A DNA stretch of 64,000 nucleotides from positions 23,650,653-23,714,652 of the forward strand of contig CATQJL010000001.1 of assembly GCA_958299035.1 (NCBI GenBank). Reading direction: 5' to 3'. The position numbers were made by a program, and so were the translations under genes. Shown here piece after piece: positions 44,087-56,700 of this stretch; the first letter of the stretch is position 1, and the number at the start of each line of letters is the position of its first letter. Origin of the DNA: Cylicocyclus nassatus. Taxonomy: Eukaryota; Nematoda; Chromadorea; Rhabditida; Strongylidae. The notes beneath the pieces were generated by a model. The model saw only the letters and a list, made by a program, of their open reading frames with translations, had not been told where the DNA came from and searched no databases.

Positions 44087-46250
44087 ACAACGATGCAACA
44101 GCAGTTGCGGTACCTAACTCTGCGCTTGTGCCATCCAGCCAACACACATGCAACAACAAAATGCCACAGTGTACTTAGCGACTGCAACACGAAAGCTGTG
44201 GTGTTATCACCCAACATTAATAACGATGCAACAGCAGTTGCGGTACCTAAGTCGCTTGCGCCATTCAAGCAACACAGATGCAACAGTAGTTGCAACAGTG
44301 AAGTTGTGGTTTCAACACCCAACATTAACAACGATGCAACAGTGCAACAGCAGTTGCGGTACCTAACTCTGCGCTTGTGACATCCAGCCAACACGCATGC
44401 AACAACAAAATGCCACAGTGTACTCAGCGACTGCACCATGAAAGTTGTGGTGTTAGCACCCAACATTAATAACGATGCAACAGCAGTTGCGGTACCTAAG
44501 TCGCTTGTCCCATATAAGCAACACAGATGCAACAAAATAGTTGCGGTGCTACAGTATTGTTAGCAATTGCAACATTAAAGTGGTGGTGTTATCACCCAAC
44601 ATCAACAAGATGCAACAGCAGTTGCCACCTAAGTCTGCACTTGTATCCTCCAGCCAACACACATGCAACAACAAAATGCCACAGTGCACTCAGCGACTGC
44701 AACACGAAAGTTGTGGTGTTATCTCCCAACATCAACAACGATGCAACAACAGTTGCGGTACCTAAGTCGCTTGCGCCATACAAGCAACACAGATGCAACA
44801 AAATAGTTGCGGTGCTACAGTATTGTTAGCAACTGCAACATTAAAGTGGTGGTGTTATCACCCAACATCAACAAGATGCAACAGCAGTTGCCACCTAAGT
44901 CTGCACTTGTATCCTCCAGCCAACACACATGCAACAACAAAATGCCACAGTGTACTCAGCGACTGCAACACGAAAGTTGTGGTGTTATCTCCCAACATCA
45001 ACAACGATGCAACAACAGTTGCGGTACCTAAGTCGCTTGCGCCATCCAAGCAACACAGATGCAACAAAATAGTTGCGGTGCTACAGTATTGTTAGCAACT
45101 GCAACATTAAAGTGGTGGTGTTATCACCCAACATCAACAAGATGCAACAGCAGTTGCCACCTAAGTCTGCACTTGTATCCTCCAGCCAACACACATGCAA
45201 CAACAAAATGCCACAGTGTACTCAGCGACTGCAACACGAAAGTTGTGGTGTTATCTCCCAACATCAACAACGATGCAACAACAGTTGCGGTACCTAAGTC
45301 GCTTGCGCCATTCAAGCAACACAGATGCAACAGTAGTTGCAACAGTGAAGTTGTGGTTTCAACACCCAACATTAACAACGATGCAACAGTGCAACAGCAG
45401 TTGCGGTACCTAACTCTGCGCTTGTGACATCCAGCCAACACGCATGCAACAACAAAATGCCACAGTGTACTCAGCGACTGCACCATGAAAGTTGTGGTGT
45501 TAGCACCCAACATTAATAACGATGCAACAGCAGTTGCGGTACCTAAGTCGCTTGTCCCATATAAGCAACACAGATGCAACAAAATAGTTGCGGTGCTACA
45601 GTATTGTTAGCAATTGCAACATTAAAGTGGTGGTGTTATCACCCAACATCAACAAGATGCAACAGCAGTTGCCACCTAAGTCTGCACTTGTATCCTCCAG
45701 CCAACACACATGCAACAACAAAATGCCACAGTGCACTCAGCGACTGCAACACGAAAGTTGTGGTGTTATCTCCCAACATCAACAACGATGCAACAACAGT
45801 TGCGGTACCTAAGTCGCTTGCGCCATCCAAGCAACACAGATGCAACAAAATAGTTGCGGTGCTACAGTATTGTTAGCAACTGCAACATTAAAGTGGTGGT
45901 GTTATCACCCAACATCAACAAGATGCAACAGCAGTTGCCACCTAAGTCTGCACTTGTATCCTCCAGCCAACACACATGCAACAACAAAATGCCACAGTGT
46001 ACTCAGCGACTGCAACACGAAAGTTGTGGTGTTATCTCCCAACATCAACAACGATGCAACAACAGTTGCGGTACCTAAGTCGCATGCGCCATCCAAGCAA
46101 CACAGATGCAACAGTAGTTGCAACAATGAAGTTGTGGTTTCAACACCCAACATTAAATTAACAACGATGCAACAGCAGTTGTGGTATGTAGGTCTGCGCT
46201 TGTGCCATCCAACCAACACAGATGCAAAAGTAGTGGCTGTGCTACAGTGT
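44087..46250. repeat. Minisatellite, about 133-bp units with 266-bp higher-order repeat
   Basis: A landmark, ATGCAACAAAATAGTTGCGG, occurs at 44527, 44793, 45059, 45574 and 45840, spacing 266, 266, 515, 266. Each 266-bp dimer has two diverged units of about 133 bp, each opening with a short palindrome such as GCAACAGCAGTTGC or GCAACAAAATAGTTGC. The unit is not a multiple of three, so the many long frames (up to 185 codons, both strands) are artefacts of low stop content. Degenerate units trail to about 46.25 kb and faintly at 46.6 kb. Confidence 0.9.
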
Positions 46251-47593
46251 CGCAGCATTTGCAACGTGAGAGTTGTGCTGCTGTTTATGTTGCTGCTAAA
46301 CAGAATTTTACGCATACAATTTGCAACGGCTTTCAATATGTCTGCAAAGCTAGTACAATGGACAAAGCTTGCACAAACAATGTTGTGTCCTATGTGAATT
46401 AATAGGAAAAATTTGATAGCGGTCACAAAAACAATTGTCACTTGCGACTACTACTCAAATGACTCGAAGTATTAACCATACAATGTGTATACATGAATGC
46501 AAATTGAATAGCTATGGTCCAATAAGTTGTCAGCGTTTACAACATCAAATTTACTGTTTACGTCCAACAAAAAAGTGCAGTAGGAGTAGGGATACATAGC
46601 GCTGCGCTAGTGCCATCTAAATAATTAATACTATCATTACTTTCGAAACAAAACACGGGTGATATTGGCACCCAGCAAGGCAAAGTAGACAGTAGCGGTC
46701 AATATCGTCAGCACTCTTGGAACCGATCGGTGATGCCATTATCGCCTTCATTAGAACCAATTGACCGTCGCTACTCTATAGACACATTTAATAGCATAGT
46801 CATAATGCTGCCGGAAAAATGCTGGGGACGTGTGGCACTCGGTATTATTTTTTGTCGCAGTTTTGGATTGACAATGCTATTAACACTGCGGTCTGATGCT
46901 AGAAATTGTTAGTATTATTGTGCTGTAGTGTTGCTCTTGATGCAAAAAACACTGTGAAGCATAAAACCGCTCCGACAGTAGTGAATCGAGTCTCCTGCCC
47001 AAAAATTATCGGAAGTGGCCTACATGAGCCATATATTTGTGTTAAGAACTTGTTGTTACTTACAAACAATTACGATGATTCTTGAATTTTATGATTTTAC
47101 AACTGCTTCATTAGTCAATCTTTCTCAAGATTTTGGAATACGATAAGGAAGATTTTAGAAAGCATCTTAAGGTTTTTTGGAGGCATAACTAGCGCCAACA
47201 CTTCAATACCACTTCAGCAGCAGATGTGTCATAAAACTATCACTGTAAAATACAAAGCAAACATGAGGCGTCACACCTTGTCATCTCTCTTAACATTCAT
47301 ATGCGGTGCCAGAGCATGAGCAGCCCCTGTGCGAACAGTCCTTGCAGAAATGAGAGCAGAAATATCGACTCTCTACCGTATAGCTACCGTGTCCCTGACT
47401 TCCACTATGTCAAAAATTGCACCGCGCGGCCGAAATTGCCCCAGATACAGAATTTCTCCACTCTGAAACGAGATATACGACGCTAACGTGATGTCACTTA
47501 GTTAGGCAAAATGACTTGATTGGGACGATTGAGTAAAGTCAAACTACGATAATTTTGCAAAACTTATTAGCGGTATTGTATAAGCATATCATC
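46251..47593. other. Intergenic, no feature seen
   Basis: Decaying minisatellite to about 46.6 kb, then unremarkable AT-rich sequence up to the K2P gene 3' end. A minus-strand AATAAA (47594-47599) about 195 nt past the K2P stop is a possible polyadenylation signal. Confidence 0.35.
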
Positions 47594-47793
47594 TTTATTT
47601 CACTTCGTAAACTCCAGCTCTAATAACAAGGCAATGCAATAATTATGACTGACTAGTGTATAACCCGTACAGGATAAGGAAAGGACATGACGCTGGGAAA
47701 TGCTTTGATAAATATGAGGTACAACATTTAAATTCTATGAAGGAGATCAAGCTGCTATGAAGAACTACAAAAAGTCACAATATCGCGAGTCGT

Positions 47794-50700
47794 TCAACCA
47801 TCAGTCTTCTGAGATTCAAAGCGATTGGAAATACAGTTATTCTAATGCTGTGTATCCAGCAGGTGCTGGTGAAGGAGAAAGAATCTGAAAACTGATTCAA
47901 TGGCTAGGGTTCTGTAAAATTAATGAAATTAATGAGTTTCACCTGCTTCAAGGTATCTTCATGATGAGACTTATCGTACCCAGAATCAACCATTGTAGAT
48001 CTGCAACATACAATTTTTTCGTAATTTTGTGATTCAGAGGCTGGAAAAGCGTTCTAATAGATGAAGTGATTGAACAGGAGCTTCAGGTTCATTTACGTAA
48101 TCTTAATCATGGATATCAAGTTTACTTTACTCACCGACTAGAAATCGAGCGCGTATCGAAGTCAGACGGTAGCAAGCCACATAGTGATCGAACGTGGTCG
48201 AAAGGCTCATCGATAGGTGTATGTGCATCGTGCATTATTTCCCTAAAAATTTTTGACAAACTGTGAAAGTAGAATCACAATTTCTCTTTAATTTGGATCC
48301 CCACTAATTAATAAAATTCTACCTATCAGATTTTTTTCAGTTCTTAGAAATGCACCGTTATTCACAGGACGAAGGAAGCTTGGCATCTCTACCTCCTTAG
48401 ATTATATTTCCTTTAAATTTTAGAGCTGCTCAAGATACTTAAAATTTGGAATAACTCACCGTAAGCTGGTGTAAGATGGAGATTTGACCGACAAATTGTT
48501 AGCGATAGCGTTGAAAGGAGGTGAAAGCTCTTTGAGAAGCGACAGAGGTTGTATGTTCAACTGAAAAGGTGTGAAAGAGGTGCAAATGACTCATATGAGT
48601 TCGGGTAGAAAAAAACCAATGAAGAAAAAACTAAACTAATGAAGTGTTCTGAAAACAGTGAAGTATTTTGAAAACAGTCATCTTTACTGGAGCATAATTA
48701 TTTTTCTTTCAATGAAAAATATGATGTCATGTGATTGTAGAGCACTTTACGCAACATTCCGTATCTACTCCCCCCCCCCCCCCCTTTCACGGCTTCCTTA
48801 TCATTAGGTCCCTCCCATTCTTTATTCGTACCGAAAAATTGTATCTGCATAATAAGCTCCAAAGCACAAAATTTGATTGAAGATTTGTGTATCCTACTTA
48901 CCTTCGGAGGAGTCCTCCATAGCCTTGATGATTGCATTAACTTTGAAGGCAATAGTGGTTCGTCATCTTCCATCTGAAAAGTAAAAATTCAATAAAATGC
49001 AGCTAAATCTTTTTAACAAGCTAGCAGACGATGAGCAACTGCTATTATTTAATAACAGTAAAGGCAATGTTGCAATACAGCGATCAAGCAGGTGTTCTTA
49101 TACACAATGTGGTGTAAGGATGAAGCATACAAAACGCCAACGAATTGACAGTGCAAAACTTTTTTTCCTAGTGATTTGCACATCAAGCAAAAGTAACACC
49201 GAAGCTTCTCTAAGCTCTGGATGCACAGGCCTTCAAATTTGTTCAGTTACAACACTTACACAATGATATTTACAGAACCACGTATCCTACCACTATACGG
49301 ATGTGTCAAATCTTCTACGATAGCGTTTATAATACTAAAAACTTCAAGCTTTGAGTAAATGTATTATTTATCTTGGACTTCTCTGTAGCTTTAGCAGCAT
49401 TGCACCAAATTTTGGATATTTATTTATGCAAAAACATCATATTGAAAAATCGGCCAAACTCCCATACCATAATAGTTATGTTAGGGGCTACCAAAATTTG
49501 ATTCTGTAATATCTCTGGGGACCGCGAAAACAGCATACTTGGACAGACTTTCTTTTTTTATGAATTGATTCAATAAGCCGGTATCAAATTGTGAGGGTTA
49601 AAATAGGTTTAAATCGTTTTTTTCGAGAACAAATTTCTAACTTCCTAGCTTTGATACGAATAAGGATAACATCAGCGAATTTTCGCACTTTTGCAATGCA
49701 CAATAGATTACTTCTTTACAATATGAAAAATTCTTCTGGAATCCTACTGACTACAAAACATGGGATAAATATAGAAAATGACAGACTGCAACTGCTCGAT
49801 ATTGTTGAACCAAACAAGATCACACTCCCTGAAATCAAATGGCCTACCTTCATTACAGAAAAACTTGAATGTTGAGCTGATGGCGGCGCATCTGCTGAAT
49901 AATCAAAGTAGATGTCACAGTAAGCTGACGACATCAGAGATTCATCATCGTAATGTAACGATCTGCTTGGAGACGTCGAGTGAGATGATGATGATAGTTC
50001 TGAAATAATTTGCCTTAGGAAAAGATGACGAACAGTAAACAGTTTACCTCGAAGTTGCCGCTGGTAAAATTTCCTCGGCCTAGGGGCATCATCGGTCTGA
50101 CAACAGGTTGTCGCCATTTTCTTCACAGCAGGCGGTGGTAGATCTTCTACTATTCGAGTTAAACGGTTATTTTGCAGAAATTTCGAGAACATCAGTGATC
50201 TGAACACTTTCTCGGTATATAAGTGCATTCATATGGGAGACTTAGTGGCTGCCAAAAAATGACAGAAAGCCATACAGCGATCTGTAATCTTTAACGCAGC
50301 ATTTCCAAAAAGTCTGACCGAAAATCGTCCTTCTGTGGTTTTATCTTCTCCAGTGTTCGTACCACATCAAGCATTCGTTTACCATAGCGGAAATGATAGC
50401 GATTGAGATTGAGATTATGATGAGAGGAGCCTAAAGCAACAGTTGACTTCCATGAAGCATCAGTTTTCATGCATAAGAAAAAAGATAGGTTTTAGTTTCA
50501 TGGGTTTTCGGTTTATGTAGCTACTTCTCAGATATTTGGAATAGTTTGAAGATTTACCCGGAAACCTTAAAAATTCTATACGGATCTAATTTTTACAATT
50601 ATTCGTCTTAAATATCAAGAAATATTCGGATAATTTTTGCTCACGTATAGATGGAGTTGCTGTAGAAATGCTTGACATCCGAGTTTGAAATGGTTGCGAG

Positions 50701-53700
50701 GATTGTGCGGAGACCTGAAAATTTTTTAAATAAACGGAGTGATAGACTGAAAAGTTCAGTCATTAAGAAAAAACCCGTGGGAATGCCCCATATACAGAAA
50801 AGAAACAAAGATAAAAAGAATGAAAATTCTATAGAGCTTCTATCATTGCAGATTACGCAAGGTGTTTTACTTCTCTTCAAATAATTTCAATTTATTTCCA
50901 ATTTTTCCAGCAAATGCATAGTTACAACCACTTTACGGTGCGATACTCGGAGGCAACCACGTAGGATTCGAAACCGAAAAATTTCACAGGGGACCACATG
51001 CTAAGAAAATCGAAGAGGTTGAGACGAAATGCGAACGCTTCTGAAATTTTGACGTACAGTGCGTTGTATTGAATTCAGTGAGTATCCAGTGAAAAAGCGT
51101 AAGATTTTTAAATTGTAGCTGCTTAAGACTATCGTGGTATATTTTATTATTATTCGGCAAAATTTTGGGGTCCCAGCTGGAGTAGCTCCCCTACAACAGA
51201 AACCGAGAGAAACAAGAGTGAACGTCGAGCCTACCATCACATGTGGTGCCTCCTCTTCCTTGGCTCTTTGCAATTCTTCTTCCTCGTGCTCCTCTTCACT
51301 ATCACTGTCATGAGGGCCAAGTCGAGAAGCAAGAAGATTATTCGCTATCCTAAAAGGTATTGCTTGCAAAAAAAATTTAAAAAAGGTTTAGAGTCGGTCG
51401 GACCTTCCGGCTACCCAGCTCTTTGCTTCTGCTAATAATCCCGTCTCTTTGGTGACTTTCTTCATTGGCAAGGCAAGAAGATTCCCTAAATTAGTGTGAA
51501 TGAGCAGTGATAAAGAATATTGTTGCAATGCGACTTTTCTCTTTTTCTCTTACCACCCTTTTCTTATAAATGTACAAATTTTAAGGAAAAAAATTATACT
51601 CTGAAATTACCTGTCATTCGGAACTCAAGTGGTCCAACTTCCTCTTCCATGTACTCGTCCTGTGCGACGATTTCTGCCATTTTTTCGATTTCTTCGATAT
51701 ACTCTTCGAGAAGTCGATCTAATAAGCGTTCAAGGGCTGCCTACAATATAAGGCTATTTCGTATGGTATGACATGATACCGAAAAGCACATAGGGTTCTC
51801 TTCAAATCGTCATACAGTAAATAATTTGTCTCTATCTACAGTTAAGAAGTTGACAAATGCATGACGAAGTTTGAGGCCCAAAAAGTATCAAAGTGCTACT
51901 AAAACATATCTTCGGGAAAAATTTAAAATGGGAATTTTTTCGCCTTTTCTCTATTCCCTAAGCTTCCTCAACGTCAACATTTGTATTTCATGTGGTACCA
52001 AGTGCTAGCAAATCGCTGGGAGTATATGATAGATGACAGCGGTAAACGTTTCTGTCATATGCTTGTTTATCGCATAAGTTGTGGTTAGTGATCTACCACT
52101 GTGATCCTGTCACTCATAATCAAAAAGTACAGTAGACTAGTAAGAGTGACTACACAATCACTCATACTAGTCTCCAGGCGAGCAAGCGAACCCAGTATGA
52201 GACCAAAAATTTGTTTGGGTCAATTCTGCAACATTGTTCGTGCCTTAACCCGGTGCCAGCATCTTTTTACACCTTTTTATTGCAGTTTCGCTTGAAATAT
52301 ATTGCACCTAGTGAGCTGACAGCTGTGCATGTGAGAAGAGCTTAACGTTGGCCTTGAATGACCCCATAGATTACTCATTTGCGTGAATCGGATAGATTCC
52401 CGATTTTTGAGATGAGGAAGCAAAATCTTTCGACCTTTTGCTTTTACTTAGCATTATTCCTGCGTGAGAAAGGGCGATGACTCTTGACAGATCCATTATG
52501 TAAAGTTGTAAAGTATCAAGTTGTCGCTTGACTCTCACATCAGCTTTTCAAAACCAATGACCCTTCTAATTAGAAAAATTGATTAATTTTGTACGTATTC
52601 AAGAGAGATCTTGTGCTTTCTAGGTGTATTGATTCAAAATTGGTGCCGGCATATCGTAATGCTAAGTAGAATTGAAAGAAATATCAAAAAAGTGGTTGCC
52701 ATATGCACCACATTTTTGAGTGTGTGCCTAACAATACGAAATGTTCAATTACCCAAGTTGAACTAAATGTTGCAGCTCAAAAAAATGCATTCTCCCATGA
52801 GCAGTACGATTTTTGTTGCTTCTCATTTTGATTGGCCACAAAAATTTTTTTGTATAAAAAAACCATTAAGTCATTTGAAAGTGGCAGGAACCAGTGCTCT
52901 GCTGAACCTACCTGTATCAGATTAAAACACATTGAAAGCAGCGCAAGTCCAATAAGAATCAAAAGAAACATGAAAATCATCATATCCGGGTTAAGGAAAA
53001 CGATATCTCCCAGTCCGACGGTGCTATAACAGTATATGTAGACATAAATTAAACAGCAAATCCTTACATTTTGAAAAACAAAAAAAAAGAGAATGTACCT
53101 GATAGAGACGAAAAAGAAGTAGACAGAAGTCAGGTAACCCCATCTGCTTTCCCAAAGGCAAAACAGGCCAGATGAAAATAGGATCCAGATGAAGAGTATA
53201 GCAAGTGCTATAGGAATAGGAAATGCATTTTCGGCATACAGTTTTGCATTTACTTTGTTCTGACATTGCACCGACATTAATCGATATATCGATTAGAAAG
53301 TGGTAGCAAACCTGCTCTTCGGGACCCAACTCGACATCTTTTGCTTTTTCCTTCAAATTCTCCTGGTCAGATGGAGATAAGTTCTGTAGAGTGGGTAGAT
53401 ATGTGAGACAGAAAAGAAAATGATGTACGAAAGTGAATCTTTACCATAAATGGCTGCGACAATAGCCTTAGAGTTCTAGATTGAGCAATTTTTTGCTGAG
53501 ATCCACGAAGTCGTTTGTAAAGTTTACGAAAACCACGGGACATAAGACGACCAATATCCTACAAAAAGCTATGGAAGCATAAAAATATAACATTTAAACA
53601 AATAAGAAGAACACGTTTTTGAAAATATTTTGCTGAGGGCAACCTACCTTGAGAATTATGAGAAAAATCGGAATACCAAAAAGTATGTAAAAAATTGAGG

Positions 53701-56700
53701 CAACCCGTCCCGCTGGGGTTCTTGTTATAGGATACCCGTAGCCTGAAATACACAGATCAAATCAGAAAAATTTCGTGAATAATTTACAGAAAATTACAAA
53801 AAATGTCAATCTAAGATCCTCGAAATATGTTGTATGGTAGGATTAAAAGCAAGTGCATGATTATTCTTGTAACATATATACTTTTTTCAATCATTAAAAA
53901 TAACCTGAAAGTTTTGAGATTCAGTAGCCTGAATTTCAAGCAAAATCCGAAAAAAATTACTCTCTGCGACAGAAGTTCATTGGGAAGAAAGATGATTACT
54001 TGTGGTAGAAAATTATTGGAATCAACTTCTTATTTCATTACGTAGCTAATATTTGAATGCACTTGATTATTTGTAAAACTTATAATTTTTTCCGATATTA
54101 TTTTCAGATATTTTTTTCTAATGTTATTTTCAGTTTCAACCATTCACAAGTTAACCCTAGGTGTTTTTCTTCCCGTGGCGTTCATAGCTGCGGTTTTTTA
54201 AATAGATACAGCTGTTGTGAGGAATTCCCCGCCACAACATTAATGACGTCATTGTTCTAAAGATAACTAAAAATAATGTTGAATGTCTAGCGTTTTTTGA
54301 ACTTGACGTTTTTTTTTTCAATATACTAAACATAATAGCGATAATGTGTAGCACACAAAGGTCTTCAATGCTATTAGGTCGTGTAATAAGTTCTGTCCCA
54401 TTTATTGTTTTAGTTTTTTCGACAACATTGACTTAATTTGAGATAAAGTGTATATGCTTTTGAAAGCTCCAAGTCTGCTCTGCAAGCTCATATACATCAT
54501 TCCAGAACATAGCAAGAACTTGAAAAAGATTTTTATCATTGAAACAAAAAATCCAAAGAGCCGAAAAATCAATTTTCGACACCTTTTTCCTCCAAACTTT
54601 TCTCGCTTTTCGTTGGTAGATCTTATTACAAGCTTGACAACAAGCAAAACAATCTATTAGACTCTTACGCTTCGTTCTATCACTGTTTGCTTTTGTTCCC
54701 TTCTTTCCACCGACTATTTAATGACATTTTTTCAAAAGTCGGCAAAGCAAGACTTTGCTCACGGCGATGTTCGCCGTCTCGCGTGCCCAAGCTGTGTGGC
54801 TCCCAAGATTCAATTTGGGTATTTAGCCTATGAATTCGTTAATATTGGAGCCACAAACCACCGCTTCTGTCTTTTCTAGACGATCCGCCTACCATCCTCC
54901 CTCAGGATGCCTTCAGATGATGCCGAACGTTAACGAAAAGGCGTTATAAAGAAGACTTTGCTAAAGTTTACAGAAATGATTTTTGAAAAGTTTTGGCAGT
55001 CCTGAAGCGCAGTAGAAGCTATAGCATTCTTTGCTTACATGTAGCAAATTTTTCGAGCTCATTCGTAGGCATTCTGACTAATTGGAGGGCGACGTAACGT
55101 AGTTGTCGAAAATGGATTTTTACCCCGTTTGATTTTCCAAATTTGACGCTGTAAAACTCTTTCAAGTCTTCTGATGTAAAAAGCCGAAATGGAAGTTTCA
55201 GTAGAGAAGGCTTAGAGGTTTCAAATGCACATAAAGAATTTGCAGAACATCGCGCAAAGTATTAAGAAAAAATCGAAAGAACAAATGGGACACAATTATT
55301 ACACAACCTAATATAAATAGCTAAAAACCAATTATGAACCGCTTTCAGACGTACTGCAACGTGGGTATAGGTGTATTTATCCTATTTTTGAGTGGTGCAA
55401 AGTATAGTTGAAACGAGCGAAAAATTTCGTCGAACGAATGAATTTCGAATAATCGGCTTTTGAAAAATATTCGAACGAACGAATATTATTCGATCTGTGA
55501 TTTTCAGATTATTCGAATTCGAATATTCGAATAATGCTACATTTCAAAATTCGAATGAACGAATATTCGAATAAATGGGGTTGGTCGAATATTCGACTAT
55601 TCGAATAATCGAATAATTACATATGTTCGAATAATCGACTACTCGAATATTCGAATAATCATACCTCTCCGAATATTCGACTATTCGAATAACTCGAATA
55701 ATCTAGCGCCACAAACAATGCTGGTTTTTTCTTTGTTGCAGTTTTCTGCAAAAAAATAGCTATAGATCTAGATTTGTAGCTCTGATAATTATATGCGTAG
55801 CAAATGGTAAGGATGACTGGGTTATTGTCACTTGGTCAGGGTTTCACCTAGGAAATAAAAGAATTTTACTCAAACATGTAGTTCAAGGTGTTCATCGGCT
55901 TTTGAGATGGCTACTGAGCCTTACTTAGTAACCGTTTCAATTCCGCATTTATTCTTACTCACAGAAGTTTTTCCCGAAGCTAAACAGAACTTCCTCCCAA
56001 AGCTGAAGATTCAACCTGGAAAGCCTTCTAGAATAGGTATGTAGTTGTTCGTAACTTATTCGTGATGGTCAGCGTTGTGTGAGTTCTGAGACTAGCCCTG
56101 CGAGAGCACGAGGAAGGCCTACAGTAAGTACAGTACAAACAATTACAGATATTTCCAGGCCTACGTACGCCTATAGAATCAGTGAACCTCTGCAGCAGAG
56201 GTGACGCACTGTTGTCTACATAATACTTTTGTGCGCATCCAAATCCTGGAAATATCTGTAATTTAGCTGCTAATCTAGTACTTTTCGGAAATTATCAATC
56301 ACTGAGTTTCACAGTTCCTTTTGTAGGATTGAATTTTCACGAAGTTTTTTTGGTTATATCTTTGAAATTTGTACTGTTGTAACAGATCTTCCGTCTCTTT
56401 TACTCAGGTCAAAAATAATTATTGTTCAGCGTATACGCCTACTTGAAGTATAATTCCTCTACGAACTTTGCAACATCCTAACACTAGTTTTTTTACGCCT
56501 CCTGACTATAAGGGCAGCCGATTTGAATATAGTGACTGACATACAGGCTGCCGCCATAAGTCAAGCGGCTCAGGTCCCTACGACCATCTTGCTCTGGCCT
56601 TGCGATGGTTAACGTATCTTTCAGGTATTTTCACATGCGGGCGGTGATTAGGCTGGCAAGGCAAGTGGAGATCTCGAGATGAATGAGTGAATGAATGCTG

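Noticed and set aside
44068..46441. Many 60-185-codon frames on both strands of the minisatellite
   Set aside because: The unit (about 133 bp) shifts frame every copy, frames occur on both strands, and they simply reflect few stop codons in the repeat.
48997..49266. Plus-strand 89-codon frame in the K2P region
   Set aside because: It lies in a K2P intron, has no motif, and the minus-strand exons with consistent phases explain the coding signal here.
51241..51435. Plus-strand frame MWCLLFLGSLQFFFLVLLFT...
   Set aside because: It is the antisense of the acidic K2P tail exon (GAG/GAA-rich), which reads as hydrophobic Leu/Phe on the other strand.
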